This document shows positions 8,088-18,500 of a stretch of 64,000 nt of DNA, in pieces. The position numbers were made by a program, and so were the translations under genes. Location of the stretch: NCBI GenBank assembly GCA_020632915.1, contig JACKEP010000018.1, positions 62,001 to 126,000 on the forward strand, in the 5' to 3' direction. This stretch comes from Alphaproteobacteria bacterium. Its GTDB lineage: Bacteria; Myxococcota_A; UBA796; GCA-2862545. Below the pieces are notes generated by a model. That model was not told the origin of the DNA. It was given only the letters and a program-made list of their open reading frames with translations, and did no database searches. The first letter of the stretch is position 1, and every line of letters starts with the position of its first letter.

Positions 8088-9050
8088 TCACGAGGTGGCG
8101 TGCGCCAGGCGGCTCAAACGGCCCACCACGTCCTGCGTCATCCGGGGGCGTCCGGCGCGTCGGGCGAGGAAGCCGAGCAGGTTGACGACGTCGACCGTCG
8201 CGGCGAGCGAGCGCCAGTCGGCCGGCAAGGGGTGGTGGGCGCGGTAGCCGACCTCGACGCCGTCGGCGAAGTCGGGAGGGTACCGGTCGTCCCACCTGAG
8301 CAGCTGGCCGAGGTCGAACCATCGCAGCCCCGCCCACGCGAACTCCCAGTCGAGCACGGCGGTGACGGTGGCGTCGCGGACGAGCAGGTTCGTGGGCTTG
8401 AAGTCCCCGTGGCAGAGGACGGGTTCGTCCTCGAGCGCCGTCAGCCGGGTGGCCGCGTCGTCCACCCGGGTCCGCAACGCCTTGAGGACGGCGCCGTCGA
8501 GGATCCCGCCCACCGCGTCCAGCGCCTCGACCACGTGCTGGCGCCACGTGGCGGGGAGCGGGCTCCAGTCCTCGACGACGTCCACCGCGCCGTCCACGAG
8601 GCCGAGCAGGCCGCACGCGGCATGGCGCCGGGTGTGCAGCCGCCCGAGGACCGCACCACACGCCTCGCCCTGACGGAAGGCCGGCGCGGAGGTCGTCAGC
8701 ACGTCGGCCAGCAGGTCGCCGTCGACGAAGCGCTCCACCCGCCACGGCACGCCGGCGGGCCCAGACGCGATCTCGGCGAGGGCCTCGGGCACCGGCACGA
8801 GGCGGGCCACGTCGCGGAGCACGGCGGTCTCCACCGCGCGGGTGGCAGCACCGTCCGGCAGCGCCCGCGCCACCACCGGCCCGGCGTCGGTGTCGACCCG
8901 GAACAGGGTGTGGACGAGCCCGCCGCGCAGGGGTCGCGCGCCGCTGGCGTGGGTGTGCAACGCGAGCCCGACGGCCGCGGCGACGTCGGCGGCGTCGACC
9001 CCCAGCGGCGGGTGACGTCGCTCCCATCGGGACTCGGGATGGTCCGCCAC
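8088..9050 (-). CDS. Phosphotransferase (APH/choline kinase family)
   Basis: The 320-aa protein has the kinase-like fold of aminoglycoside and homoserine phosphotransferases. Visible are a substrate-clamp N-lobe (RPLRGGLVHTLFRVDTDAG), the catalytic loop LCHGDFKPTNLLV (~215-227, Asp as base, Asn for metal) and the metal motif LDWEFAW (~233). APH-family members phosphorylate small molecules, and the substrate cannot be told from sequence. It lies 13 nt after the PhoD gene on the same strand, so the two are probably co-transcribed. Confidence 0.8.
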   Translation of the reverse strand: MADHPESRWERRHPPLGVDAADVAAAVGLALHTHASGARPLRGGLVHTLFRVDTDAGPVVARALPDGAATRAVETAVLRDVARLVPVPEALAEIASGPAGVPWRVERFVDGDLLADVLTTSAPAFRQGEACGAVLGRLHTRRHAACGLLGLVDGAVDVVEDWSPLPATWRQHVVEALDAVGGILDGAVLKALRTRVDDAATRLTALEDEPVLCHGDFKPTNLLVRDATVTAVLDWEFAWAGLRWFDLGQLLRWDDRYPPDFADGVEVGYRAHHPLPADWRSLAATVDVVNLLGFLARRAGRPRMTQDVVGRLSRLAHATS

Positions 9051-9063
9051 GTCGGCCTCGGTC

Positions 9064-10554
9064 CTAGGTGACGGTCAGGTCGCGGGCGATCGTGAACGAG
9101 GCGTCCGTGGACGCCGGGGCGCCCGGCTCGCCCACCCGTTCGACCACCCGGAAGGTGACGGTGATCGCGTCGGGGGTGACGTCGAGCAGGGCATAGCCAC
9201 GGCGCGCCGCCTGGGCGTAGTCGACGTGCTCCTGGTTCGCCCACGCCGCCTTGAACGCGGCCTCGCCGGCGTCGACGTCGCCGTCGCTGCTGATGCTGTT
9301 GCTGCTGACCTCGACGGCGACGACGTCGCCACCCGCACCCTCCGGGCCCAGGTGGGCGAGCAGGCCCGCGTGGCGGTCGCCGCTGACCACCAGCGTGGGG
9401 GCGGACGCCGCGGCGTCGAGCACGGCGCGCCGCTCGGCGGTGAACGCGTCCCACTGCTGCCGGTTCACCGCGATGCCGCCGAAGGTCAGGTCCGCCATCA
9501 CCAGCGACTGCACGAGCGCGCGCCACCGCGTGCCGCCGGCGCCGAGCTGGTCGACGAGCCACGCGCGCTGGGTGGCGCCGAGCATGGTGCGGTCGGTGTC
9601 GTCCCGGTCGCCGGGCCCGTCGCGGTACTGCCGGGTGTCGAGCACGAACAGGTCGAGCAGATCGCCCCAGCCGAGCCTGCGGTACAGCTGGAACGCGCCG
9701 TCGGCGTCGGCCTTCGGGGCTCGCAGGGGCATCGCCTCGCGGAACGCCCGCCAGGCGTCCGCGCGGCGTGCGTCGAAGGCCGCTCCGGTGACCGAGGCGC
9801 CGTCCTCGGGCGTGTCGGGCGCGTAGTCGTTGTCGACCTCGTGGTCGTCCCACGTGACCACCCACGGGCAGGCCGCGTGGGCCGCCTGCAGCGCCGGGTC
9901 GGAGCGGTACTGGGCGTAGCGGGTGCGGTAGCCGGCCAGATCGACGGCCTCGCCGCCGGCGTGCTCCCGGACGTCGGTGCCCGCGTTCTCGTAGATGTAG
10001 TCGCCGACGAACAGCACGAGGTCCGGCTCCTGCGCGACGGCGTCCTCCCACGCCGTCCAGTAGCCGTCGCGCCAGTCCTGGCAGCTCGCGAGCACGATGC
10101 GCAGCGAGGTCACCGGCGCGCCGGGAGCCGGTGCCGTGCGCGTGCGGCCCACCGGGCTCGTCCAGTCGCCGACGACGAAGCGGTAGTACAGGCGCGTGTC
10201 GGTGGGCAGGTCGGTGGCGTCGACCTCGAAGGCGTGACCGTCCTGGGGCTGCGCCCAGTCCCAGCCTGCGGCCACGACCCGCCGGAACGCGGCGTCGCGC
10301 GCGATCTCCCAGCCCACGGCCACCGGCTCGGCGGGCATCGCCCCGTCGGCGACGGTGGGATCGACCGCGAGCCGCGTCCACAGGATCACCCCCTCGGGCA
10401 CCGGATCGCCGGACGCCACGCCCAGGGTGAACGGGTCGGCGGTGAGCGCGGCGGGAGGCAGCGGCAGGTCCGCCAGCGGGCTGGCGCAGGCCGCGGCGGT
10501 CGCGCCGAGGAGCACGAGGACGTCGCGGCGGGTGAGGGCAGGGGCGTCGGACAT
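9064..10554 (-). CDS. phoD: PhoD-like alkaline phosphatase, Tat-exported
   Basis: The 496-aa product has a twin-arginine signal (TRRDVLVLLGATAAACA, residues ~9-25), whose AAAC may also make it a lipoprotein. PhoD features follow in order: FTLGVASGDPVPEGVILWTRLA (~42-62), VLASCQDWRDGYW (~155), FVGDYIYENAG (~180), WDDHEVDNDYA (~240), DTRQYRD (~300) and VSGDRHAGLL (~390). The Asp, His and Cys in these motifs bind Fe/Ca in the family. Its role is release of phosphate from phosphodiesters and monoesters outside the inner membrane. No Pho box is evident upstream. The gene symbol is by family. Confidence 0.88.
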   Translation of the reverse strand: MSDAPALTRRDVLVLLGATAAACASPLADLPLPPAALTADPFTLGVASGDPVPEGVILWTRLAVDPTVADGAMPAEPVAVGWEIARDAAFRRVVAAGWDWAQPQDGHAFEVDATDLPTDTRLYYRFVVGDWTSPVGRTRTAPAPGAPVTSLRIVLASCQDWRDGYWTAWEDAVAQEPDLVLFVGDYIYENAGTDVREHAGGEAVDLAGYRTRYAQYRSDPALQAAHAACPWVVTWDDHEVDNDYAPDTPEDGASVTGAAFDARRADAWRAFREAMPLRAPKADADGAFQLYRRLGWGDLLDLFVLDTRQYRDGPGDRDDTDRTMLGATQRAWLVDQLGAGGTRWRALVQSLVMADLTFGGIAVNRQQWDAFTAERRAVLDAAASAPTLVVSGDRHAGLLAHLGPEGAGGDVVAVEVSSNSISSDGDVDAGEAAFKAAWANQEHVDYAQAARRGYALLDVTPDAITVTFRVVERVGEPGAPASTDASFTIARDLTVT

Positions 10555-10742
10555 CGGGTCCTCCGAGCCCGCCGGGTATCGCTGCGTGCGTCCGTTCGAC
10601 GACGGCGGCGGCGAGGCGTTGCAGGGGCGTCACCGATGCGGGCGGCGCGGCCCGTCTGAAGGGCCGTCGGGCCTGTCACGGCCTGTAAGGGGCGAGCCTT
10701 GGTCGTGTCGCTACGACCTCGCACACCCACGGAGACACCGCC

Positions 10743-11216
10743 ATGACCCGACTCCTCCTCGTTGCGACCGGACTGACCGCCCTGCTCGGCTGCAGCGCGA
10801 CGATCTCCGACTGGGCCGAGAGCCCGACCCTGACCATCGCAGGCGGCGGCTCGGCGTCCGCCACCGTCACCGCCGAGGTCGTCTCCCAGGTCGACGGATC
10901 CGAGGTCGGGGAGACGCTGGTCATCGACTACGTGGTGGAGCCCGTGGACTTCGAGCGCGACGAGGGCGGGGTCACGGTCAACCCGATGGGCACCACGACG
11001 GTCTTCGCCGACGGCTCCACGGTCCGCGGACGGGTGATCGCCATCGACATGTTCGGCGGCTGCGTCATCGGGGAGCCGTGCACCAGCGAGACCACGGTCA
11101 GCTTCGGCTCGGTGGCCGGAGCGTCGTTCACCGCGTCGTTCACCGCCACGGTCAACGTCGAGGACCTCGATCCGGATCAGTTCGACATCGTCTCGGTGTC
11201 GGTGGACGCCGACTGA
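10743..11216 (+). CDS. Small lipoprotein, unknown (157 aa)
   Basis: ATG at 10743 with GGAGACACC upstream. MTRLLLVATGLTALLGCSA is a lipoprotein signal (LLGC, Cys ~17). The mature part is Thr/Val-rich and probably a single beta-sandwich, with one Cys pair (GGCVIGEPCTS). No family recognised. It is divergent from phoD across 188 bp in which I see no further gene. Confidence 0.7.
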   Translation: MTRLLLVATGLTALLGCSATISDWAESPTLTIAGGGSASATVTAEVVSQVDGSEVGETLVIDYVVEPVDFERDEGGVTVNPMGTTTVFADGSTVRGRVIAIDMFGGCVIGEPCTSETTVSFGSVAGASFTASFTATVNVEDLDPDQFDIVSVSVDAD

Positions 11217-11354
11217 TCCGGTGCGGTCGGCAACGACGTGCGCCGACGCGGCGGGGGACTTCGGCTCCATCCCCGGCCGCGCGGTCCGATCCGGAAGCGG
11301 TACCCGGGGGGATCCGCTCCCGAGACGCCCATCGACCCTGCCTCCGGAGCCCCC

Positions 11355-12095
11355 ATGCGCCACCTCGCCCTCGTCCTGCTCGCTGCCTGCGCCCCCGTCC
11401 CCGACGCGCACGACCCTGTCGTCGACCTGCAGCCCGAGGGCGCGATGTTCGTGGGCTCGGACCCGCTGACGTCGATGGTGCCGCACCTGGTGCGGGGCAC
11501 CACGGTCGACGTGAAGGTGGCCGTGTACCTTCCGAACACGGTGATCGGCGAGACCGTCGTGATGGGCCTGTCGGCGAACGCCGGCGGCAGCCCTGGCATC
11601 TGCCCCGGCGCCCTGAGCGGCTGCCTGGACCTGGCGGCGCCCGCGTGGGCGTGGACGAGCAGCACCGTGGGCTCCGGTCCGTCCAGCTTCGAGTGGGCGG
11701 TGTCCTCCGCGGTGGTGCCGGCCGGGGCGCCCGTCGATCAGGTGGACGTGCAGCCGGTGCTCGACGGCGCCCCCGGCTTCCTCCGCGGCCGCCGCGTGCA
11801 GCGCGGCGTCTACGACCGCTCCGAGGTCTGTGAGGTGGAGGTGGTGTCGACGAACGGGGTGGGCGCCTACATCGCCTACACCGACCTCGACGTCGTCAAC
11901 CCCTACGTCGAGGGGCTCCTCGCCTGGGAGGAGCCGTCGGCCGGCTTCACGGTCTTCGTGCCGAACGGCGAGAACCTGATCCTGCGCGACTACGTGGGCG
12001 GCAACGTCACCCAGGTCATCAACCACGACGCGGGCGACGCGGTGTTGTTCGACGGCGAGATCGGCGAGGCGCACCTCGTGGTGTCCTGCCCGTAG
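11355..12095 (+). CDS. Lipoprotein, distant relative of the 53.9-60.4 kb family
   Basis: Start at ATG 11355 behind CCGGAG; MRHLALVLLAACAP is a lipoprotein signal (LAAC, Cys ~12). In this 246-aa protein, residues ~50-100 (VYLPNTVIGETVVMGLSAN, then CPGALSGCLDLAAP) follow the same pattern as the N-terminal domain of the five tandem lipoproteins near the right end (GATVGIAVSNG, then CPAWLGDCLDITPG), with the same paired Cys. The C-terminal ~130 residues differ and contain no PPC domain. It is probably an envelope protein of unknown role. Confidence 0.65.
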   Translation: MRHLALVLLAACAPVPDAHDPVVDLQPEGAMFVGSDPLTSMVPHLVRGTTVDVKVAVYLPNTVIGETVVMGLSANAGGSPGICPGALSGCLDLAAPAWAWTSSTVGSGPSSFEWAVSSAVVPAGAPVDQVDVQPVLDGAPGFLRGRRVQRGVYDRSEVCEVEVVSTNGVGAYIAYTDLDVVNPYVEGLLAWEEPSAGFTVFVPNGENLILRDYVGGNVTQVINHDAGDAVLFDGEIGEAHLVVSCP

Positions 12096-12310
12096 GGGAT
12101 CGACCGGGCGTCCCGTCCGAAGGGGCTCCCGGGACCCCACGACGCCGTGAGCGTCATCGTGGGTCACGGTCCGGCACGGGGCCTTCGTGTCGCGCGTCGC
12201 GCAGGTGTACGCTCGAAACGACGTCGCATCCGAGCCACGCGTCCACGGCTGGGGTGACGGCGGCACGCTGCCCACTCCCGTCCACCCACGTGTCCGCGCC
12301 GGAGGCCCCG

Positions 12311-14479
12311 ATGAACGAACCCGCGAAGCCCGCCGGGAAGTGTCCCGTCATGCACGGCGGCATCACCAACACCGCCACCACCGTCACCGACTGGTGGCCC
12401 AAGGCGCTCAACCTCGACGTGCTCGCGCAGCACGACCGCAAGACCGACCCGATGGGGCCGGACTTCGACTACCGCGAGGAGCTCGCCAAGCTCGACGTCG
12501 ACGCGCTCAAGGCCGACCTGCGCGCGCTGATGACCGACAGCCAGCCGTGGTGGCCGGCCGACTGGGGCCACTACGGCGGCTTGTTCATCCGCATGGCCTG
12601 GCACGCCGCGGGCACCTACCGCATGGCCGACGGTCGCGGGGGTGGCGGCACCGGCAACCAGCGCTTCGCGCCGCTGAACTCCTGGCCCGACAACGTCAAC
12701 CTCGACAAGGCGCGCCGCCTGCTGTGGCCGATCAAGCGCAAGCACGGCAACCGCGTCAGCTGGGCGGACCTCATCATCCTCGCCGGCAACGTCGCCTACG
12801 AGTCCATGGGCCTGAAGACCTTCGGCTTCGCGTTCGGGCGGCAGGACATCTGGCACCCCGAGAAGGACGTGTACTGGGGGTCGGAGAAGGAGTGGCTGGC
12901 GGCGTCCCGCTACGAGGACGGCGCCGAGGACCGCGACTCCCTGGAGAACCCGCTGGCCGCCGTGCAGATGGGGCTGATCTACGTCAACCCGGAGGGCGTG
13001 GGCGGAAAACCCGACCCGATGCGCAGCGCCGCAGACGTGCGGGTGACCTTCGAGCGCATGGCGATGAACGACGAGGAGACCGCAGCGCTCACGGTCGGCG
13101 GTCACACGGTCGGCAAGTGCCACGGCAACGGCGACGCGGCCAAGGTCGGCCCCGACCCCGAGGCCGACGACGTCGAGGCCCAGGGCATGGGCTGGCGCAA
13201 CAGCAACCGCACGGGCGTGGGCGCCGACGCCGTGGGCAGCGGCCTGGAGGGCGCCTGGACGACGAACCCCACGCGCTTCGACGACGGCTACCTGCGCATG
13301 CTGCTCGACCACGACTGGGAGCTGACCAAGAGCCCCGCGGGGGCCCACCAGTACAAGCCCGTGTCGATCGCCGAGGCCGACATGCCCGTCGACGCCCACG
13401 ACCCGTCGGTGCGGCGGATGCCGATGATGACCGACGCGGACATGGCGATGAAGGTCGACCCGATCTACCGGAGCTACCTGGAGAAGTTCCGCGACGACTT
13501 CGACTACTTCTCCGACACGTTCGCCCGCGCGTGGTTCAAGCTCACCCACCGCGACATGGGCCCGAAGGCCCGGTACGTCGGGCCCGAGGTCCCCGACGAG
13601 GACCTGATCTGGCAGGACCCGATCCCCGCAGGCCCCACCGGCTACGACGTCGCGGCGGTCAAGCGCGCGATCGACGGCAGCGGGCTGTCGACGTCGGATC
13701 TGGTCACCACCGCGTGGGACGCGGCGCGCACGTTCCGCGGCTCGGACTTCCGCGGCGGCGCCAACGGCGCCCGGATCCGGCTCGCGCCCCAGAAGGACTG
13801 GGCGGGCAACGAGCCCCAGCGCCTCGCGCGCGTGCTCGGCGTCTACGAGGGCATCGCGAAGCAGCACGGCGCCAGCGTGGCCGACGTCATCGTGCTCGGC
13901 GGCAACCTCGGCATCGAGCGGGCGGCGAAGGCGGCCGGTCACGAGGTCAGCGTCCCGTTCACCCCGGGTCGCGGCGACGCCACCGACGCGCAGACCGACG
14001 CCGACTCGTTCGACGTGCTCGAGCCCGTCCACGACGGCTACCGCAACTGGCTCAAGCAGGACTACGGCGTGCGCGCCGAGGAGCTGCTCGTCGACCGCAC
14101 CCAGCTCATGGGGCTCACGGCGCCGGAGATGACGGTGCTCGTGGGCGGCATGCGCGTGATCGGCACCAACCACGGCGGCACGAAGCACGGCGTGTTCACC
14201 GACCGCGTCGGCGCGCTCACCAACGACTTCTTCCGCAACCTCACCGACATGGCCAACCGCTGGGTGCCCGCAGCCGACGGGGTCTACGAGGTGCGTGACC
14301 GCGCCACCGACGCGGTGAAGTGGACCGCGTCGCGCGTGGACCTGGTGTTCGGGTCGAACGCGATCCTGCGGGCCTACGCCGAGCTCTACGCCCAGGACGA
14401 CAGCCAGGACAAGTTCGTGCGCGACTTCGTCGCCGCGTGGACCAAGGTGATGGACGCCGACCGCTTCGACGTCGCCTGA
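12311..14479 (+). CDS. katG: Catalase-peroxidase KatG
   Basis: The 722-aa product matches bifunctional catalase-peroxidase along its length, degrading hydrogen peroxide with haem b. Distal Arg94, Trp97 and His98 lie in IRMAWHAAGTYR. Tyr224 (GLIYVNPEG) and Met250 (FERMAMND) would form the Trp-Tyr-Met adduct with Trp97 that gives catalase activity. Proximal haem ligand His265 is in VGGHTVGKCHG. A second, haem-less peroxidase-like half follows. The start at 12311 follows GGAGGCCCCG and matches the usual N-terminus (KCPVMHGG). The protein is cytoplasmic. I see no clear OxyR or Fur site in the 215 bp upstream. No oddities in the active site. Confidence 0.97.
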   Translation: MNEPAKPAGKCPVMHGGITNTATTVTDWWPKALNLDVLAQHDRKTDPMGPDFDYREELAKLDVDALKADLRALMTDSQPWWPADWGHYGGLFIRMAWHAAGTYRMADGRGGGGTGNQRFAPLNSWPDNVNLDKARRLLWPIKRKHGNRVSWADLIILAGNVAYESMGLKTFGFAFGRQDIWHPEKDVYWGSEKEWLAASRYEDGAEDRDSLENPLAAVQMGLIYVNPEGVGGKPDPMRSAADVRVTFERMAMNDEETAALTVGGHTVGKCHGNGDAAKVGPDPEADDVEAQGMGWRNSNRTGVGADAVGSGLEGAWTTNPTRFDDGYLRMLLDHDWELTKSPAGAHQYKPVSIAEADMPVDAHDPSVRRMPMMTDADMAMKVDPIYRSYLEKFRDDFDYFSDTFARAWFKLTHRDMGPKARYVGPEVPDEDLIWQDPIPAGPTGYDVAAVKRAIDGSGLSTSDLVTTAWDAARTFRGSDFRGGANGARIRLAPQKDWAGNEPQRLARVLGVYEGIAKQHGASVADVIVLGGNLGIERAAKAAGHEVSVPFTPGRGDATDAQTDADSFDVLEPVHDGYRNWLKQDYGVRAEELLVDRTQLMGLTAPEMTVLVGGMRVIGTNHGGTKHGVFTDRVGALTNDFFRNLTDMANRWVPAADGVYEVRDRATDAVKWTASRVDLVFGSNAILRAYAELYAQDDSQDKFVRDFVAAWTKVMDADRFDVA

Positions 14480-14485
14480 GGCGCG

Positions 14486-15448
14486 TCAGCGGGACGGGGA
14501 GGGCCACAGGGCCTCGGCGAGCGCGTCGAGGCTCGTGGCCTGCCGCCACGTGGGCAAGGCCACCTGCACGGGCAGGTTGCTGAACCGGTGCAGCAGGTGC
14601 AGGGCCATCAGCGGCCGGCGCAGCGTGTCGGCGTCGCCGAGGCCCGCGGCGTCCAGCAGCGCGGTCACCCGAGCGGGCACACCGGCGCCGAGGAACACGC
14701 CGGGGCCGATGAGGTCGTAGCGTGCGTCGCCGGCGAAGGCGTCCCCGAAGTCGAGCATGCCGACGAGCTGCCAGCGACCGTCCCGCTCGGCGACGTGCAG
14801 GTTGAACGGGGTGTACTCGCCGGTGAGCAGGGCGTCGTCGGGAGCGGGCGGCATCGCGGCGATGGCGGCGTCGACCCACGCCTCGATCCCGTCGCGCAAG
14901 GGCTCGGGCAGGCCGAACTGTCGCTGACGCGCGACCAGACCGGCCCGTTGGCGCGTGAGGAAGGCGGGCCAGGTCGGGGCGTGCGGGGCGGGCGCAGGGC
15001 GGGGGAGCGCGCGCACGGTGGCGACGAGCGCTCCGATCGCCTGCATCAGGTCCATGCGCGCGGCCTCGTCGAGGCCGTCCCACACCGACGACAGCGTGAC
15101 CCCCGGCACGTGACGCATCACGAGCCACGTCCAGCCGTCGTCGACGCCGTGACCGAGGAGCGCGGGGAGCGCGACGGGCAGATCGGCGTCCGTGAGCGCC
15201 GCCAACGCCCACCGCTCGGCGGCGCCCTCCCCGGCGTAGGCCGGGGGCACGAGCTTGACGACGGCGTCGGCGTGGACGCGGGCCACCAGCGCTCCGCCGT
15301 CGGCATAGGGCGTGAAGCGGTCGGGCGTCAGGCCGGCGCGCCGGGCGACGTCGAGGGCAGCGGCACGCCACCGGTCGGGCGACCGCTTGAGCGCGCGGGC
15401 ACCGGGATCGTCGGGGTCGAGGGGGAGCAGCGGGCACCTCGGGGGCAC
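14486..15448 (-). CDS. Phosphotransferase-like kinase (APH family)
   Basis: A 320-aa APH-fold protein. Visible are a nucleotide-binding lobe (ALVARVHADAVVKLVPP), hinge WTLVMRHVPG-like (TWLVMRHVPGVTLSS), a catalytic loop in which the usual HxDxxxxN reads LLTGEYTPFNLHV, and the metal motif LDFGDAFAG. The catalytic Asp is replaced by Glu (GEYTPFN), as in one branch of the family. The substrate is unknown. The start is uncertain: GTG 15448 is taken because the frame upstream is low-complexity and runs into the divergent gene. It converges on katG with 6 nt between. Confidence 0.7.
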   Translation of the reverse strand: MPPRCPLLPLDPDDPGARALKRSPDRWRAAALDVARRAGLTPDRFTPYADGGALVARVHADAVVKLVPPAYAGEGAAERWALAALTDADLPVALPALLGHGVDDGWTWLVMRHVPGVTLSSVWDGLDEAARMDLMQAIGALVATVRALPRPAPAPHAPTWPAFLTRQRAGLVARQRQFGLPEPLRDGIEAWVDAAIAAMPPAPDDALLTGEYTPFNLHVAERDGRWQLVGMLDFGDAFAGDARYDLIGPGVFLGAGVPARVTALLDAAGLGDADTLRRPLMALHLLHRFSNLPVQVALPTWRQATSLDALAEALWPSPSR

Positions 15449-15590
15449 GGCCGACCCGGCCGTCGCGTGCCGGCGTGCGTCGACCGCCCGGAGACGGGGA
15501 GCGGTGGGTCCGTGGTACCCTCGGCGCGGGGAAGGGTCACGGTCGGACGGCCTGGGCGGCGGTCGCGTGTCCGCAGATCGTGGAGGAAGG

Positions 15591-18500
15591 ATGACGAGGA
15601 TGGCCTGGGGCGCGCGCCGCGCGCTGGTGGGGTGGCTGCTGACCGGCGCGGTGGCCTGCACGTCGGCGTCGGTCACCAAGGACGACACCGACGTCGTCGA
15701 CACCGACAGCGACGGCGTGCCCGACACCGACACGACGGACACCACCGACACGACGGACACCACCGACACGACGGACACCACCGACACGCCGTCCGTCGAC
15801 GCCGACGACGACGGCTACGGTGACGACGTCGACTGCGACGACACCAACCCCGACGTCCACCCCGACGCCACCGAGACCTGCAACGGCGTCGACGACGACT
15901 GCAGCGCGGGCGTCGACATCGCAGTCCACCCGTTCGACGGTGCCCTCGGCGCGTGGGCGCCGGACCGTGACGCCGACGGCTTCGGCGACGAGGACGAGGT
16001 GCGGTGGCGGTGCGAGGCGCCCACGACGTCGGGCTACGCCACGCTCCTCACCGACTGCGACGACGACGCCCCGCTGGTCCACCCGGACGCGGTGGAGGTG
16101 TGCGACACGATCGACAACGACTGCGACAGCCTGGTCGACGACGCTGACGACGACATCGACCCGGCCACGTCGCCGGGTGCCGTGTGGCGGTGGCTCGACG
16201 GCGACGGGGACGGCCACGGCGCGGGGGAGCCGCGCGGGTTCTGCGCGCCGCCCGCGCCGCCGTGGGTCGACAGCACCGACGACTGCGACGACGCCAACGG
16301 CATCGTCTACCCCGGGCGCCCCGAGCTCTGCGACGGCTACGACAACGACTGCGACCGGCTCGTCGACGAGGACGACCCCGGGATCTCGCCGTCGCTGCTC
16401 ACGATGGCGTGGCGCGACGACGACGGCGACGGCTTCGGCGACCCCGACCAGCAGCGCGCGTACTGCACGCCGCCCGTGGGCTGGGTCGCCAACGCCGACG
16501 ACTGCCGTGACCGGGGGAGCGACCACGGTGTGCCCGCGGTCGATATCCACCCCGGGGCCGCGGAGCTGTGCAACGACGTCGACGACGACTGCGACCTGGC
16601 CGTCGACGACGACGACGCGGACGTGGCCCCCACGCAGCCCTGGTACGTCGACCTGGACGGCGACGGCTTCGGCGACCCGGCGTCGGCGAGCCTGCAGTGC
16701 GATCCGCCGGCCCAGGGCGTGCGCGACAGCGCCGACTGCGACGACAGCGACAGCGCGACGCGGCCGGGGGGCGCCCCGTTGGACTCGGGCACGGCCTGCT
16801 CGCGCGACGGCGACGGGGACGGCTGGGGTGACGCGACCGCCACGGGCCCGGTGGTGCCGGGCTCGGACTGCGACGACAGCCTGGCGACGACGTTCCCGGG
16901 GGCAGCCGAGCTGGAGTCGACCACCGCCTGCCGCGCCGACGCGGACGACGACGGCTTCGGCGACAGCGCCCCGCCCGCGGGCGTGCAGGCAGGGGAGGAC
17001 TGCGACGACGCCGCGGCGGACGTGCATCCGGGCGCCACGGAGGTCTGGTACGACGGCGTCGATCAGGACTGCTCGGGCGGCTCGGACCACGACCGCGACG
17101 CGGACGGCCACGACAAGGTGCCCGTCGGCGACGACTGCGACGACGACGACGACGGCATCCACCCCGGGGTGGTGGACGTCGCCTACGACGGCATCGACCA
17201 GGACTGCAGCGGTGCCGACTTCTGTGACGTCGACGGCGACCTCCAGGACGCAGAGCGGTGCGGCGGTCCGGACTGCGACGACGGCAATGCCGGGGTGTTC
17301 GACGGGGCACCGGAGGTGTGCAACGACGTCGACGACGACTGCGACGGTCAGACCGACGAGGGCCAGCCGCTGCTGGACTGGTACCGGGACGCGGACGGCG
17401 ATGGCTACGGCCGCGACGGCACCCTCGTCCGCGATTGCAACGCGCCGACCGCGTCGACCTACGCGAACCTCGCCGGCGACTGCGACGACGGGGACGACCA
17501 GGTGAACCCGGGTGCGGTGGAGGTGTGCAACGGGGTCGACGACGACTGCCGCTACGGTGTCGACGACGGACTCGCGGGACGGACCTGGTACGTCGACGGG
17601 GACGGGGACGGCCACGGTGACCCGACCCGGTCGGTGTACACGTGTGGGGCGGCCGGCCCGGGCACCGGCTTGTCGGCGAGCCACGACGACTGCGACGACA
17701 CCGACGCCGCGGTGCATCCCGGCGTCGCCGAGGCGTGCAACGGCGTCGACGACGACTGCGATGGGGTGCGCGACAACGGCCTCACCACGGGCACGTGGTG
17801 GCCCGATGCCGACGAGGATGGCTACGGCGATCCGGGCTTGCCCACCGCGGCGTGCGTCCAGCCCCCCGGCTTTGTGCTGGACGACACCGACTGCGACGAC
17901 GCCGACGACCTGCGGCATCCCGGTGCGGGCGAGCGGTGCAATGGTCTGGACGACGACTGCGACGGCACGCTCGACGAAGGGGGGACCCAGCTGTCGTACC
18001 TGGTCGATCGGGACGGTGATGGCTGGGGGGACGACAGCCAGGTGATCACCGCGTGTTCGCGCCCCCCGGACGCGGTGTCCGTGTTCACCGGAGGCGACTG
18101 CGACGACGCCGATCCCGCCATCCATCCGCGCGCCGAGGATCCGGCGTGCGACGGCATCGACCAGGACTGCAACGGTCAGCTCCGCGAGTTCACCATCCCC
18201 GGGGACTTCGCCAGCTTCGGCGCGGCCCACAACCACGCGCAGACCAACGGGTTCTCCGACTACCGCATCTGCCTGGGGCCGGGCATCTACGGCGGCCCCA
18301 CGGATCCCGACACGATCAACCGCATCGTCGAGGTGGTCGGGATGGGTGCAACCCGCGAGGACGTGGTGCTGCGCCCACCCCGTGGCCTCACGTTCTTCTC
18401 GCGGGACGGGCTGACGCTGCGCCACCTCCGGGTCGACGGCAAGCTCGACCGGCCGCCATTCACCGGCGACACCACGCTCGACGACGTCCACATGGTGTAC

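Noticed and set aside
12122..12138. GGGGCTCCCGGGACCCC as a terminator before katG
   Set aside because: Only a short stem with mismatches and a 3-nt loop, and no T-run.
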